Of a stretch of 64,000 nucleotides of DNA, positions 14,036 through 26,639 are shown one piece after another (position 1 is the first letter of the stretch; each line of letters starts with the position of its first letter). Below the pieces are notes generated by a model that saw only the letters and a program-made list of their open reading frames with translations, made no database searches and was not told the DNA's origin. The translations under genes were made by a program, and so were the position numbers. This DNA comes from Beroe forskalii (Eukaryota; Ctenophora; Nuda; Beroida; Beroidae): assembly GCA_011033025.1 (NCBI GenBank), contig WFMF01000477.1:62001-126000 (forward strand). The letters run 5' to 3'.

Positions 14036-14301
14036 CCTATCCTATTGCAGCTGATAGTTTCTTACACTTAACAGTCCTCAGAAATTACCAAGCCAATCTG
14101 GTAAAATTTAATTGCCATTTTATCTAGATAAAATTTATTTCTATCAGTTTTAATCATCAGAAAGTCTAGTGAAGGATTAATCTCAATTCGAATAAAATAC
14201 TGGTGAGCAGTTAGGTTTAGGGTCAAAGGGGCATTTGTCAAAGGGGGCTTTTGTCTGGGGTGTTCACTCAATCTAAATGATAATATTCATGGTCCCTTTA
14301 T

Positions 14302-14898
14302 TTACTCTGGTTCCTTTACATTTTTCACTGAGTCATGGTAGGATGGGAGGACTGGAGACTTGGTTTTCGGTGTGAGTCCCAATTCATGGTATCCTGAACA
14401 AACAGACACTTATGATTAACATCTGCAATAACTTTTATTAAAAAGAATATCTTCTGGAAATTCAAAAAACTTCACCAAGATATAAAAAGGGTTTATGCAT
14501 GCATGATAAAATTGTGATACCTGGTTGCCTTTCTGGAGTCTTATAGCAAAAAGCATCATGGAAATATTTGTAAATGGCGTAAATCAGTCCCAAGGCGGTT
14601 ACTGTGCAAATGGCTGCAATCAATATGATGACTGAAAATATAGAAGTCAATATTGAAACTTTGATCCAAGGTTGGGCCACCTGGAACTCCAGGATTACAC
14701 ACATCACAGATTAGAAAGAAAAGGGGATTGGACATAGAATTCAGTAGAAGTGGATGATTTGTAGGAGGATAAAATAAAATCTTCCACTTGTTAAGTAGAC
14801 ATCATGTCGCTATAAGCAAGAGTTCAGGAAATTGATGCTTACTTCCAGCAGATAAGCTGTCCCCACTTGGATCAGGTTTAACATTGCCCTTTCTGCGG
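14302..14898 (-). CDS. Membrane protein of unknown family, three 3' exons
   Basis: Not recognised. Exons in coding order: 14843-14898 (acceptor TATCGCAG, donor GAA|GTAAGC), 14521-14680 (acceptor GTTCCAG, donor CCAG|GTATCA) and 14302-14393 (acceptor TTGTTCAG, ending TAA). Phases 1-0, 0-1 and 1-stop fit. The visible C-terminal part is about 102 residues. It has an amphipathic segment (MLNLIQVGTAYLLE), then a hydrophobic stretch (VSILTSIFSVIILIAAICTV and on to YAIYKYF), then a polar cytoplasmic-type tail (CYKTPERQPG ... PKTKSPVLPSYHDS). The 5' exons are not seen; the exon at 20180-20383 is on the same strand but ends in phase 0 and does not join directly. A sequence gap lies 400 bp upstream. Real gene likely, function unknown. 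Confidence 0.6.
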
Positions 14899-15054
14899 CT
14901 GCGATAGGAGCAGGAAACCAAACCTGTGATTGGTCAGGTATAATATCATATTTTCCATCTGATTTGAATCATTAGTCTCATAGAAAAATATAACGCTGGC
15001 TGTACATGCTGCACAAACTGGTAAAATGGAACCACAGGAACACAACAAAATTAG

Positions 15055-15283
15055 GTCCCATTAGGTCCCATGGGACCTGCAGGGGACCTGGGTGGGACCT
15101 GATTAGGACCTAATGGGACATTAGTCCCATGGGGCCTTAAATATCGTGAACTGATGAGACCTTGATGGTCCCACTGTGGGATCCTTATCCCATCAGTTCC
15201 ACCACGTGGAATTCCCATGGGACTAATTTGACCTCCAGAGTCCCATTAGGTCCCATTAGGTCTCATAGGTCCCATAGGTCCCA
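15055..15283. repeat. Degenerate TTAGGTCCCA repeat next to gap
   Basis: Repeats of AGGTCCCAT and its reverse complement ATGGGACCT, partly palindromic, ending in a 100-N gap. The array may be longer than shown. Confidence 0.7.
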
Positions 15284-15383
15284 NNNNNNNNNNNNNNNNN
15301 NNNNNNNNNNNNNNNNNNNNNNNNNNNNNNNNNNNNNNNNNNNNNNNNNNNNNNNNNNNNNNNNNNNNNNNNNNNNNNNNNNN
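15284..15383. other. Assembly gap (100 N)
   Basis: Exactly 100 N, probably a placeholder of unknown true size. Confidence 0.99.
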
Positions 15384-18300
15384 TTGTCCAGGAAACTGAA
15401 GGGAACGATAATATCATTAAAAATTTTAAAAGTTTTTTTTTTAATAAGGAAATCCCCCCGACAATTTTGGGTATGTCATCATTGAAGAGTCTCAGAAAAA
15501 AAAGGAAATTAAAAGTATTTTCAAAGGAAGGTCACATGTTTTTCCCTTTTGCCAACCTCACATACTTGTTTCTCTACTAAACATAGGTATCACATCGGTG
15601 TAATATGATCAAAATTTCTCTATCGAGCTTCCACCCCCGGACTCTCGACCCCTTCTTTCCCCTCACTTTTTAGACCTTTGTAGGTACTCTTTTTTAAATT
15701 AAATTTCCCAAAGCCCCTCAAAATGTTTTGATTTCTTTAGTTAAACCCTTTCTTTTAAAATACCAGCTGCTGTTGGTACCTGCTACCAACGCCCTGAAAA
15801 TTTTCCCCGGTACCATCAGGTCCTACCACACACACTATAAAAGGGATATCCCTTCAAAGTATCTACTTTTGTTTAAAGAATTCAATTTCAATATAACTGA
15901 TCGAGAGGTTGTATTTTTCAAAATTTTTGGTTTTTTGGCTCAGCTGGTATCATTTCGTTTTGCACTCCTCTGTTCTAGTAACATCTCTCCCATTTCCCAC
16001 TCTATCTTGACGCTCCAGCAAGAGGTAAGTAGGAACTTGCCTCTCCTTTTACCTCTCCAATCCTTTTTGTCGCCTCAAAGCAAAGAGAGAAAGATTAGTC
16101 ACTAAGATACAGATGCCTTGTAGTACCATGAATGTACCTATAGCATATAGTTACCTAGTACTCTGTTAAATACCAGACTATTTAACAACTTTACAATAAT
16201 CAGAATCCTGTAGCAGTACCAACTGGAGTCATGAAGTTAACAGGAAGACAGGAAGTACCGTAAGTACAGCAAGTTTATAAGTTGTGTGTACGGGTTCTTA
16301 GATTTAACTGAAGTTCTGAACTTCAGAAAGTTACGGAAGGATTCACTTGCTCAGTTAATTAACCAGATATGGCAGACGTTTAATTTTCGTTTCAAATCAC
16401 TCAAGAAAGGTAAAACGGAGGATACTGAAAAGTTCATGCTATGGTCGAGTTATGAGCCGTTAAAGTTGAATTTGGATAAATTTATCCACATGTAGTCATA
16501 ATACTGTTAATTCCAGAGGTGTATACATTGCAACGCTCGTCACTTATACGTCACTCCCTTTTGTTATGGTAATGGAGGTTTGGACCTTGTTATTACGAAA
16601 CGCATGAGTCTAAAGTTTGTTCACTTTATACCTTTCTAGTAACTACGGAGACATGTTTGATCATATTAAAACAACTCTGTACTGTAGTATGTAGATAAAA
16701 TACAAGAAGTTTTAGGGCGAATTCAGTATACCTTACGAGACATATTTAGAAGGTACGAAATTTGGGTATTTAAAAAAATCCCCCATATTTTCGAACCCCC
16801 AAAATTTCGATCCCCGAAATTATTGCGTCATGTTATTTTTCTTTGTTAAAAAAAGTAAAAGTTAAAAAGAACGAAGTCGGGCACTTCAAGAGACTGGGAA
16901 AGGATTTCATTCCAGCACCCAAGGTCACATTCCTCTCTCAGGAGAGAATAGAGTGTGTTGGAATGCAGAATAGTCGGTTTTATTAGAATACAGCCGAGTT
17001 AAAATCGTGAAAAAGAAATCGAACTTAATAACGATAAAACCCGGATTAAACATGGGAAAATTATAGAAATTATAAAATTTTAAAAGAGATGTCCGGTAGG
17101 TAGCGAAGCCTCCCATTCAGTCTTTAAGTTTTGAGTCTTCTCTAAGTCTTTTATGGGTCTTTTGAGCGAGTCTTCATTGTCCCACACTTAAACATGTAGA
17201 CCGAGGCGCTCAGGAGTTTCTTAATAGGCCGAACTTTTTGTTGAAAATGCAGAAGTTCTGGCAAGCGTTTTTGATAGCGTTTTTAGAAAAAGTTCCAAGA
17301 AACGAGGCGGGAACATCACGGCCTCGTGATAATGTAATGCCTTCACCAAACCAATTCGCTGAGCCTCAATATAAAACTACCACAGTACAGAGAAATAAAG
17401 AAATAATGATCGTAACAAGTCAAAGAAAAATACCAAATACAACAAAGTATAAACAATATAATCTCTGAAAGCACGAGAGAGACTCTATAATGCGTTGCTC
17501 ACTAACCCTTGTGAGTATGAGGGATTAAGAGCAAACATTTCATCACCTCCCTATAAACCTATAGCTCTATAACCTTCCTTATGTCCAGTGTGTTATTGGA
17601 GAGGGAATATATTGAGTAATATGCTACACCTAAAATATGGATCAGTAAGCCAGCTACTACAGAATTTCCATACCTTCAATAAATAATATTAGTAATTTAG
17701 AAGCGATGTGAAAGTGAATTTATAAGCCTTGCAATTCCAACACATGTAACAGATAGTTTGTCAGCCTTCAATTCATTGTCACAGCGCAACAAAAGCGAAA
17801 ATAGTGAATTATTGGAAATATGCAAATTATCCATGGTATAAATCTTAATGAATGTGAAGCTACCTGCCACTAAAGAATTTCCATACCTTCAATTAACAAT
17901 TTAACAATTATGTAGCGAAGTGATGGTGAATTTAAGCCTTACAATCTACAAACGATATTTCGAGACAACAAATATCAGGATAAACAATTAATTGTTAATG
18001 AAGGTTTGGAAATTCTTTAGTTAATAGTTGAAAGTCTTCGGATTCATTGTTAATTCTATAATTGCAATTCCATGGCAGAGACGGAAAATGGGCTTCTTAA
18101 TTGATATATCAGGAAAAATATTATATTTCTTTATTTTTATTTCAATTAGGAAAAAGGCACTGCCCATTCTTTCTATGCTAGAGTCGAAATAGGGCCCAAA
18201 ATTATTTGTACTGTCACAGTACTACTGTGTTCCCTGCTCAGAAAATTGTAATTATCCTCGTGACCATTGACCATGACTAAAACCTCTGTAGGTTAACATA

Positions 18301-19690
18301 ATCATTTCAATCCCACGATGAAGTAATATAATATGGACGACTTCGGCAATTGAGCAAACATCTGAAAGGAAATTCGGCGATTCAGCGCACATCTTAAAGA
18401 GAAAATATTCCTATGCCGATCCATCACAAAACTTAAAAGAATAAAATATAACTGGGAGAATTCCATAAAATAAGGCATGCAGGTACTTCAAAGCATGTCA
18501 TTCCGAATATGATACGTATTATAAGATGAATCTGTCATCAGTTAATTCTATAATAATTGTTTATAAGGATTTACTTGAATCAGGTAACAGGAAAAGGTAC
18601 TATAAGTTTTAGTTAGTACGGCACTGGCTACAGGAATTAACTGTTCTTTATCATATTGAGATTTAAGATTCCTGAATAATGAATAGTTAATGGTCGAAAA
18701 ATATCTTTTGGATCTTATCAGAATATCAGATTTTATCAGACTTCTACAACTATATCATGTGAATGCCTATTCTTCAAAATTAATACGAATGATAGAACCA
18801 AAGACGACCGAAGAATGTCTTGAAAAGTTGAAAATCATCCTAGACAAATCACGTATATTTGGAAATGCCGTGGATCTAAAAACAGAACAGAATACTCAAT
18901 ACACCAACTGCAGCACAGGTAGAATGATATATAAAGCCCTGTAGTACGATATATAAACATGTTAAAGTACTCTCTATAATAGAGTCATGGAGGGAATGTT
19001 TAGAGAATGAGAAAACTCCGGAATCTGTCAACTGTTTTCAGCATTGTCAGCACATATAGCTTTATGTTATATAGCTCATATCTAAAGGGTCGCGCGCGCA
19101 CACTACGCGCAATGAGAGTGCTGACATTATCATACTTTAAAGTGGTGTGTTTATGACGTCACATTGTAACAGTGATCGTGTAAGGGGTGAAATGCTCCGG
19201 CATTCTCGACAATAGCTAGTCTGAGCAATGTAGAGGATAGTGTTAAAAACATACATGATCGGAAATATAATTATAAAGGTGACATTCCAAAGAGGATGAT
19301 TTTACTCTATATTTCCTTGTGTTTGAATTAAATCATGTCGACATCCAGGCATGATATTACCTCGTCTTTAAGTAATTTAAAATTAAGTCCATGAAAAGCA
19401 TGGGCGTGTCAGCACTCTCTGTAGAAAACCTCACACAGCGTGAACAAAACAGGAAACATTAGATATTGTCAGCAGGTTAAAATGTCATGGCATGACTCAT
19501 GGGCCAGTCAGGATATAGTAAAACCTGTCTGACGCCTTTCATCGCCCTTAAGACATGCTTTATGACGCTATACGTCAAGTTATCAAGTCTAAGTACGCTG
19601 AGCAGCATGGCGTTTAATGATGACATACTACAATACTCGTTTTAATCTCTACAAGCCCTGAGGTACATGGGGGTCTTTGATAGGATCATT
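15384..19690. other. No gene recognised; decayed repeats
   Basis: Scattered open frames of 60-125 codons (for example 15728-16105, 16286-16495, 18690-18944) have no family signal and no consistent splice phasing. A repeated block occurs at about 17650-17740, 17870-17955 and inverted near 17985-18030 (GAATTTCCATACCTTCAAT). Confidence 0.4.
17865..18035. mobile_element. Decayed foldback element
   Basis: CTAAAGAATTTCCATACCTTCAATTAACAATT is mirrored by AATTGTTAATGAAGGTTTGG followed by AAATTCTTTAG. A related copy lies at 17650-17740. Confidence 0.5.
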
Positions 19691-19794
19691 GTGAATGGAA
19701 TCCATTATTGAAAAAAATCAGCATTCCGCAATCCGCATTCGGGATTAAATGGAGAAAGAAACCTACTCGCTACTATACCTAAAGGTTACCGAAC

Positions 19795-19965
19795 ATTGGT
19801 TGATGGGGAGTTTACGCAAAGCATTTGAAATTGTTTGCGTAGTAATGAGCTCTCGACCAATCAGAGCAAGAATTGACCATGTGCTCGCACTCTGATTGGT
19901 CAATACTTCGTTACTCCACATCTTCGCAAAGCGTTTTGAAATGTCACGGGCAAACAAGTTGTAAC
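19795..19965. mobile_element. Probable MITE with CCAAT palindrome
   Basis: Inverted halves GACCAATCAGAG and CTCTGATTGGTC, flanked by paired TTACTACGC-like and GCAAAGC-like words. The minus-strand frame over it is a by-product. Confidence 0.5.
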
Positions 19966-19997
19966 CAACTGACTAATGACAATAATAAATAAGGCCA

Positions 19998-20118
19998 TGG
20001 GGTCCATTCCGAAACGGCCCAAAAAACTGGGCGAAGTAAAAAATTAATTGCAAATTTGCACCAAAATTTTGAATCAGGTCACTTTTTGACTTGAGTCCGT
20101 TTCGGAAAGGACCCCCAT
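19998..20118. mobile_element. 119-bp MITE
   Basis: TIRs GGGGTCCATTCCGAAACGG and CCGTTTCGGAAAGGACCCC (18/19 match), flanked by CCAT on both sides. It lies about 60 bp beyond the donor of the exon at 20180-20383. Confidence 0.7.
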
Positions 20119-20179
20119 ACTCCCATAGTATACAAAACACCCACATTTTAAACTCTGAAACGTCTGACAAAACACCCAC

Positions 20180-20383
20180 CTTTCTCAGGTACCTCCTCTT
20201 GGTGTCCCCAGCACCCTGTACGTTGTTGGAGGAGTTGTTTGACTTCTGGCTTGCTGCCAGGAGGGCAGGAAACTTGTGCAGCGACTCACTCCGGCTCTCC
20301 TTTTTAGGGAGCTCGTTTGAGGTGGAGTTGGGAAGGCTGGGACATTCTTTTGGAGGGGCGAGACATTCATTTGGAGCTTTCAT
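20180..20383 (-). CDS. Candidate first coding exon, unknown protein
   Basis: Open from an ATG at 20383 to a good donor (AGAAAG|GTGGGT) at 20180, 68 codons. It is rich in Pro, Ser, Asn, Lys and Glu (PPKECPSLPNSTSNELPKKE, RRYLRK at the end), so probably disordered. An acceptor-like TTATTTTCAG lies upstream near 20450, followed by a short upstream frame that stops, so this is probably 5'UTR plus start. Neighbouring exons were not found; it could belong to the membrane-protein gene at 14.3-14.9 kb but that is unproven. Confidence 0.4.
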
Positions 20384-21704
20384 GGATGAAGCTTCAGTGG
20401 AAACTTGAATCAGAGGACACTAGCTCACAGGAGAGTATCCAGACATAAACTGAAAATAATAATGTTTTACCAGTAGGCGATAATCCTAACACGGGATATC
20501 CAATTAATCACCCAAAAGTAGGGATCCAATCACACAAAGTCAAAATTTGAGCCGTATTGGAGTTTTACAACTATATGAGGATTTAGTAATGAGTGGGGCA
20601 TAATATTACAAATATAGATATGAAATGTTATAGCGCCAGAAATAACACCTGCAGCATTCAGCAGTGGGCAATAGAAGAAAATAACCACTATCTATGTTAT
20701 TATGAGTTTATTGATTTGAAGGTGACGAATTTATATTTTACAAAAAATTCAAAACTAAAAGTAGATAAACAGAGATCTATTCATTTCTATAATAAAATGT
20801 AACGACAACAGGTAACTTAAAGAGACAGGATGGCGATAGGCAGCCCGGAAACGTTTTAAGTACTGCCTGCCCGATAGAAACCGAAAACTATCCCCTCACA
20901 TCCTCAAATTTGGTTGTAAAGTTTAAAACTTTAGAAAGAAAAATCAAAACTAAAAGTACAAAACCAGAGCTCTAATAAATTCCTGAAGAGCGTAACGTGT
21001 GATTGTGCATCACCACGTACATGAAGCACTCAATATACTCCAATATATTCCCTTGTAACAAGGATTCCAGGGTGAATTGCTCTATACTTGCACATTCCTG
21101 TTAGAGAAACAAGGTTCCAATTAGGCTAACATGTCAGCACGATACACTAAATAATATATAAGTATCTGTTCTGGTTGCTACGGACCACGGTTGCTAAAGC
21201 AACGATTACCAGGCAACGGTTATCATACTAGGTTACGCGATTACTACAATTACTAGCATATGAAAGTTACCATATTCAGTACATTGAACGGCTACAAATT
21301 ACAAAAGTGCTAAATTCCGAGTCAAAATATGTATCTTCCAATAAAATCAGTCAGTTAAAGCGTTGAGCTGGCGACGTGAGTGAATTTTAATAAAGCTCAC
21401 ATATTTTAAAAGTTACGACTTAGCACACAAGAAGGATGGAAGGATGTGATCATCGTTTATGTTACTAACACAATGCGCTTATTGTGTTAACTGTTAAGTG
21501 TAAAATGAGGTGGATATTTTCATCAAAGGACTACTCACTCACTCAGATCTGGCGAACTATATAGGTTGGCGAACCCCACGTATAGATTAAGACAGTTCTT
21601 AAATGAGCCGAAAGCCATGCCTGCGATCAGTCAAGGAAATATAAGTTACCAATACTTGATGCACCAACGTAGCAATATTTTGTCCCAGGTCTCCTATCAT
21701 TATG

Positions 21705-21860
21705 GTCTTATGGTACGCAGCTTTCATTAGTTTGAGTTAACTGATGGGACATGGACTCCATGGCACATTGTGGCCAGGGACGGGATTCGAACCCAGGACC
21801 TCCCGATTCAGACATGCCTCCCAACTGCGCCATCTCACCTACGCAGGAACAGTGAAGCGG
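21705..21860 (-). mobile_element. tRNA-derived SINE
   Basis: On the minus strand an A-box-like TGGCGCAGTTGGGAGG (about 21835-21820) is followed about 35 bp later by a consensus B box GGTTCGAATCCC (about 21799-21788). The cloverleaf stems are imperfect and an unrelated tail continues to about 21705, so this is a tRNA-derived SINE rather than a functional tRNA. Pol III transcription is inferred from the boxes. Confidence 0.72.
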
Positions 21861-23120
21861 ATCTAAAGCAGACCTAATCATTGAAGGCTTAGGGTTATGT
21901 TGAGTCCGCCTCATGTCCACCTAAGCTGAATCGGCATTCCTCCAGACTGTCGACTGTGGGGTAAGTGAGCCCTGGGCTGTGCCAACATGGCGCCATATTT
22001 TCAAGGGTGTTATTGCTTGTAAACATTAAGGTATCCACAATTAATGAGAGCATCATTTGCTCCAGTTCTTAGATAACAATGCTGGTGCCAATACGATCCT
22101 ATCGTGAACCTTCCTCAAATTAAGCACTGGATTTTCAAGGGTGCTAATTGCTAGTATCATGTAGCTCGCAGATGTGAGTTCTATCATAAACTGTATTATT
22201 ATCCACACATTAGACTAAAACATCGATTAAATAAGAGTATATAAGTCTTCATTTGAATTTTATGGTGTTTAAAAATATATGGGCATTCCTTCGTAAAATC
22301 CCCAAATTTCTTTAACTCATAAATAAATATTCATATTGTCATTCTGATTCGTGGGAGTAGAATAATCTGCGCTTCTCATAATTATAATCGCAGATCTCCG
22401 ATTTTAGTGGAGCCATGACCTGGGGTCCCCCAGTCGGGTGAAGATAGGGAGATCCCAAAGAAAAGATAGGACAACTATAAAGGCTGCTGTAGCTGGAATT
22501 AACATTCCTGGGGGCTTATATTACTCTTCTCATCTATGCCCATCATTATGCAGATTTCACTAATACTAAACGGGGGATGGATCTACAAGAGATCCAAACA
22601 GAGTCCCCAGCATGGGACCTCCCACTGGGGGATCCCTGTTAACGAGGCTACACATGCAGATATTAGCTGTGGTTATTCCTCACACGTTGCGCGGATAATT
22701 AGCGTTGTAATCCACAAAGTTTTTAGCAAGTTGTTTGAAATATTATTCCCTCTCATTCCACATCCTCTCCGACTATTTTCTCTCAATCCATTGACTTTAA
22801 TCTTATCATGGTGCATGGTGGGGTCACTGGTCGATGTGATCCAGTTGGTCTCCTTCTGAGGGTACTAGTTCTGACATTCGTTCAGCAAACGCAACAAGGT
22901 ATGAAGTGGGAGGAGGAACATTCCTTTCCGGTACTAGCATTTATTTGAAATTGGCTTCTGATAGATCCACGAAAATTTATTATTTGGGTTAACTTTGAAA
23001 CAAACCATCTGACAGCCTAAGCAGAATTTGGTTCCAAACCAGTTAAAATAACGGTAACAAGCTGACCCGGAATATTTCGACTTTCCAGCAGGATGAATTT
23101 AATTAATTTCGCAACTCAAC
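21861..23120. other. No gene recognised
   Basis: Contains a block near 22395-22650 with GGATCTACAAGAGATCCA that resembles 57120-57240 (GGATCTGCAAGAGATCCAGA), so part of a dispersed repeat. Otherwise unassigned. Confidence 0.4.
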
Positions 23121-23127
23121 CGTTCAG

Positions 23128-23310
23128 GAATGTGTCCGGGGGACTATCCCCGTGTATACTACAATGGACAAAGATGCTGCAGCGGTAACTGGGATACGTG
23201 TAAGAACCGTGTGATCAGCTACACCAGCCGTTGCTGTTCAGGCAGTATGAGACACTGTGTAAACATACCGTGTGCCAACTACGAAGCTAAAGGTCGTGAG
23301 GTGCAGCCAG
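23128..23310 (+). CDS. Cysteine-rich module exon (phase 1-1)
   Basis: One exon with acceptor CCGTTCAG and donor CCAG|GTGAGT, 183 nt, entering and leaving in phase 1. It encodes about 61 residues with eight cysteines, including two CC pairs in the related segments QRCCSGNWDTC and SRCCSGSMRHC. The symmetric phase and cysteine density suggest a secreted or extracellular module (inference). I do not recognise the family. Flanking exons are not seen; downstream lies the giant palindrome. Confidence 0.5.
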
Positions 23311-23389
23311 GTGAGTTCCGGCTCTCCCTCATGGAGAGCTGCCACCTCCCCACGCTTGGCGAGGGAGGTGGTCCCGGCGGAAACTAGGC

Positions 23390-23520
23390 GCGGATCGGTG
23401 GTATCACTGATCGGCGCTAATCGGCCCCGATGAAAATGGACCATTTCTATCGGCGCTGATCGGCACCGGTCGATGGCAACACCAATCAATGCCTGGTAGG
23501 TTCCGATCGGCGCCGGACAA
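23390..23520. repeat. GATCGGCGC cluster at left edge of foldback
   Basis: Four GATCGGCGC or GATCGGC words in both orientations within about 130 bp, directly preceding the 40-bp satellite. Confidence 0.55.
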
Positions 23521-24905
23521 GCGTCTATCAAGATAACAGAGGACCCTATCGCTAACAGGGGACACTATCAAGTTAACAGAGGACCCTATCACTAACAGGG
23601 GACACTATCAAGTTAACAGAGGACCCTATCACTAACAAGGGACACTGTCAAGTTAACAGAGGACCCTATCACTAACAGGGGACACTATCAAGTCAACAGA
23701 GGACCCTATCAGTAACAGGGGCCTATCAAGTTAACAGAGACCCTATCACTAACAGGGGACACTATCAAGTTAACAGAGGACCCTATCACTAACAGGGAAA
23801 TTATCAAGTTAACAGAGGACCCTAACGCTAACAGGGGACACTATCAAGTTAACAGGACCCTCATCACTAACAGGGGACACTATCAAGTTAAAAGAGAGAC
23901 CTATCACTAAAGGGGACACTATCAAGTTAACAGAGGACCCTATCTAACAGGGGACACTATCAAGTTAACAGAGGACCTATCACTAACAGAGGACACTAAA
24001 GTTAACAGAGGACCCTATCGCTAACAGGGACACTATCAAGTTAACAGAGACCCTATCACTAACAGGGACACTATCAAGTTAACAGAGGACCCTATCACTA
24101 ACAGGGGACACTATCAAGTTACAGAGGACCCTATCACTAACAGGGGACACTATCAGCCAATAGAGGACCCTATCACTAACAGGGGACACTATTGTTAACA
24201 GAGGACCCTTATCACTAACAGGGACACTATCAGTTAACAGAGGACCCTATCACTAACAGGGGACACTATCAAGTTAACAGAGACCCTATCACTAACAGGG
24301 TCTGTTAGTGATAGGGTCATTGATGTTAGCTTGTTATAGTGTCCCCTGTTAGTGATAGGGTCCTCTGTTAACCCTAGTAGTGTCCCCTGTTAGCGATGAT
24401 AGGTCCTCTGTTAACTTGATAATTGTCCCCTGTTAGTGATAGGGTCCATCTGTTAACTTGATAGTGTCCCCTGTTAGTGATAGGGTCTCTGTTAACTAGA
24501 TAGTGTCCCTGTTAGATAGATAGGGTCCTCTGTTAACTTGATAGTGTCCCTTGTAGTGGTAGTAGGGTCTCTGTTAACTTATTAGTGTCTCCTATTTGAT
24601 AGGGTCCTCTGTTAACTTGATAGTGTCCCCTGTTAGTGATAGGGTCTCTGTTACTTTGATAGTGTCCCCTGTTAGTGATAGGGTCCTCTGTTAACTTGAT
24701 AGTGTCCCCTGTTAGTGATAGGGTCCTCTGTTAACTTGATAGTGTTCCTTGTTACTGATAGGGTCCTCTGTTAACTTGATAGTGTCCCCTGTTAGTGATA
24801 GGGTCCTCTGTTACTTTGATAGTGTCCCCTGTTAGTGATAGGGTCCTTTGTTAACTTGATAGTGTCCCCTGTTAGTGATAGGGTCCTCTGTTAACTTGAT
24901 AGTGT
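23521..24905. repeat. 40-bp satellite, left arm, with internal orientation switch
   Basis: Unit AAGTTAACAGAGGACCCTAT followed by CACTAACAGGGGACACTATC. Copies run forward to about 24299 and as reverse complement from about 24300 to 24905, so the left arm is itself a palindrome. Many units have 1-5 bp deletions. Confidence 0.95.
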
Positions 24906-25355
24906 CGGTAATTTGGTAATCTGTCGACGGACAGTTACCGGTCGGTTAACGGTCGGTTACCGGTCAGTTAACGGTCGGTTAACGGTTGGTTAACGGACGG
25001 TTACCGCCCACGGACAGTTACCGGTCGGTTAACGGACACTTAACGGACGGACAGTTACCGGTCGGTTACCGGTCACTTAACGGTCGGTTAACGGACGGTT
25101 ACCGCCCACAGACAGTTACCGGTCCTTTAACGGTCGGTTAACGGTCGGTTAACGGACGGTTACCGCCCACGGGCAGTTACTGGTCGGTTAACGTACGGTT
25201 ACCGCCCACGGAGAGTTAACGGTCGGTTACCGGTCACTTAACAGTCGGTTAACGGACGGTTAACGCCCACGAGCAGTTACCGGTAGGTTAGCGGTCATTT
25301 AATGGTCGGTTACGAACAGTTACCGCCCAAGGTCAGTTACTGGTCGCTAAAGGCC
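24906..25355. repeat. TTAACGG/TTACCG short-period array, left
   Basis: Tandem words GGTCGGTTAACGG, GGTTACCGCCCACGG and ACAGTTACCGGTCGG with a higher-order period of roughly 70-90 bp. The mirror copy is at 29700-30110. Confidence 0.9.
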
Positions 25356-25724
25356 GTTTTAAGCATCTCAATTGTTTTTCCAGACCCTCAAACCCCCTCT
25401 CTTCAGTCAGCAATTGCAAACCAAATTACATGATTATGTAATTAGTTAAAAACCAATTTTAATGCTTTAATGGCACTTATTAGATGATGATGTATAATAT
25501 ATTTCCATTGACAAACACTTATAAATATAATATATGGCACACCGTTTAACTGATGAGTAAGAAATTGCCATCCGTTTATCATGGGTAAGTGAATGTTGCA
25601 CTAAGTAGGAAATTTTAACATTTAAATTATATGAATTAGCCCCCCCATTACGCCGCATCAGAGCATCAGCTAATAAAACAAATTTTAAATCAATTATACG
25701 GTAAAATACGATATTATATAACTT

Positions 25725-26240
25725 AATCAAAAATTCGTCTCATCAGTTCAGGGATCTCCTTGCTGAAGTTCTGTTTGATGGAAGGACCAGTTCTGGTAAG
25801 GTTTCGCTTCTTCACCCACATGAATACACACAGAGCAATCGCCATGCTAGAGGAGTTTGATCGGCTTTGTCCAGTTCCAAGCCGCCTGTGCTTCTTGGCA
25901 TGAAACCACATGCCCTCACAGGTGTTGGTGTGTTCAACAGTGAGTAGGTCCACGAAGCCTCTTCTTTGGTTGACCAACAGACGGGTGAAGCCATGATGAG
26001 AAGGGGGGTCGTCTGTCAGGATGACAGTTCCTGCTTAAACTTACTTCTTGATGAGACGGATGAGTGTGTATTTATCTCGCCTGTTCCCTGGACACTCAAC
26101 AAGGAAACAGTCCCCGCTGTTCCGACAGCAACCACCAAGCACCCACTTCCCCTTAACACGTCGTCCCCGAGTATACTTCCTCTTCCCGAATTTGGATTCG
26201 CATCAACCTCCGGGACATGTCATGAACTCGTAGTAGAACT
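25725..26240 (-). pseudogene. Decayed Merlin/IS1595 (ISXO2-like) transposase
   Basis: Read on the minus strand in several frames: a GAGGTTGAT then, after a frameshift, ESKFGKRKYTRGRRVKGKWV and LGG, the conserved block around the first catalytic Asp of ISXO2-like DDE transposases. Then come SGDCFLVECPG, GTVILTD (second Asp region) and FVDLLTVEHTNTCEGMWFHA with KK (the HTN-x2-EGxW-x2-AK motif). At least one frameshift and a TAA interrupt it, and the N-terminal region is missing. It sits in the left arm only; the matching segment of the right arm is absent. Superfamily assignment rests on these motifs. Confidence 0.75.
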
Positions 26241-26639
26241 GAAGAGATGAGAACTGCACTGACGATTAAAGGAAATTATGAAGCTGAAAGGGTTTCTCTG
26301 GCCTCTGCTCCGGAAAAGGTGCTATTTTTTAATGATACTAACCATTGCTACAAAAATCCTCGTGAAATCCCATGTTCCTATCGTGAGATTTCACACCTTC
26401 ATGTTATGGCACAACGACATTACTAGCTATTATATACGTGATGAAATTGGTATTTCCCACCTTACTAAACTAGTAGTACAGTCAAATCTGGCAAAAAATA
26501 GCCAAAAAAGTGGACAAATTCGACTCCAAGCGATTTTGCACGGTTTCCATGTTTTTTTGCATGAAAAATCGATCTAACAACTTTGCCGAAAAATCGATTT
26601 TTAGTCGAGGCGCAGCCGACTGATATGTAAAAAATCGTA

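Noticed and set aside
15728..16105. 125-codon plus-strand frame next to a GCAAGAG|GTAAGT donor-like site
   Set aside because: No family signal; low-complexity hydrophobic composition typical of chance AT-rich frames.
18690..18944. 84-codon plus-strand frame
   Set aside because: AT-rich region, no recognisable motif and no consistent exon boundaries.
21775..21850. Functional tRNA gene
   Set aside because: A and B boxes are good but acceptor and T stems do not pair fully and a SINE-like tail follows.
23521..25355. Possible CRISPR-like array (regular repeats)
   Set aside because: Units are contiguous with no unique spacers, the orientation inverts, and the genome is eukaryotic.
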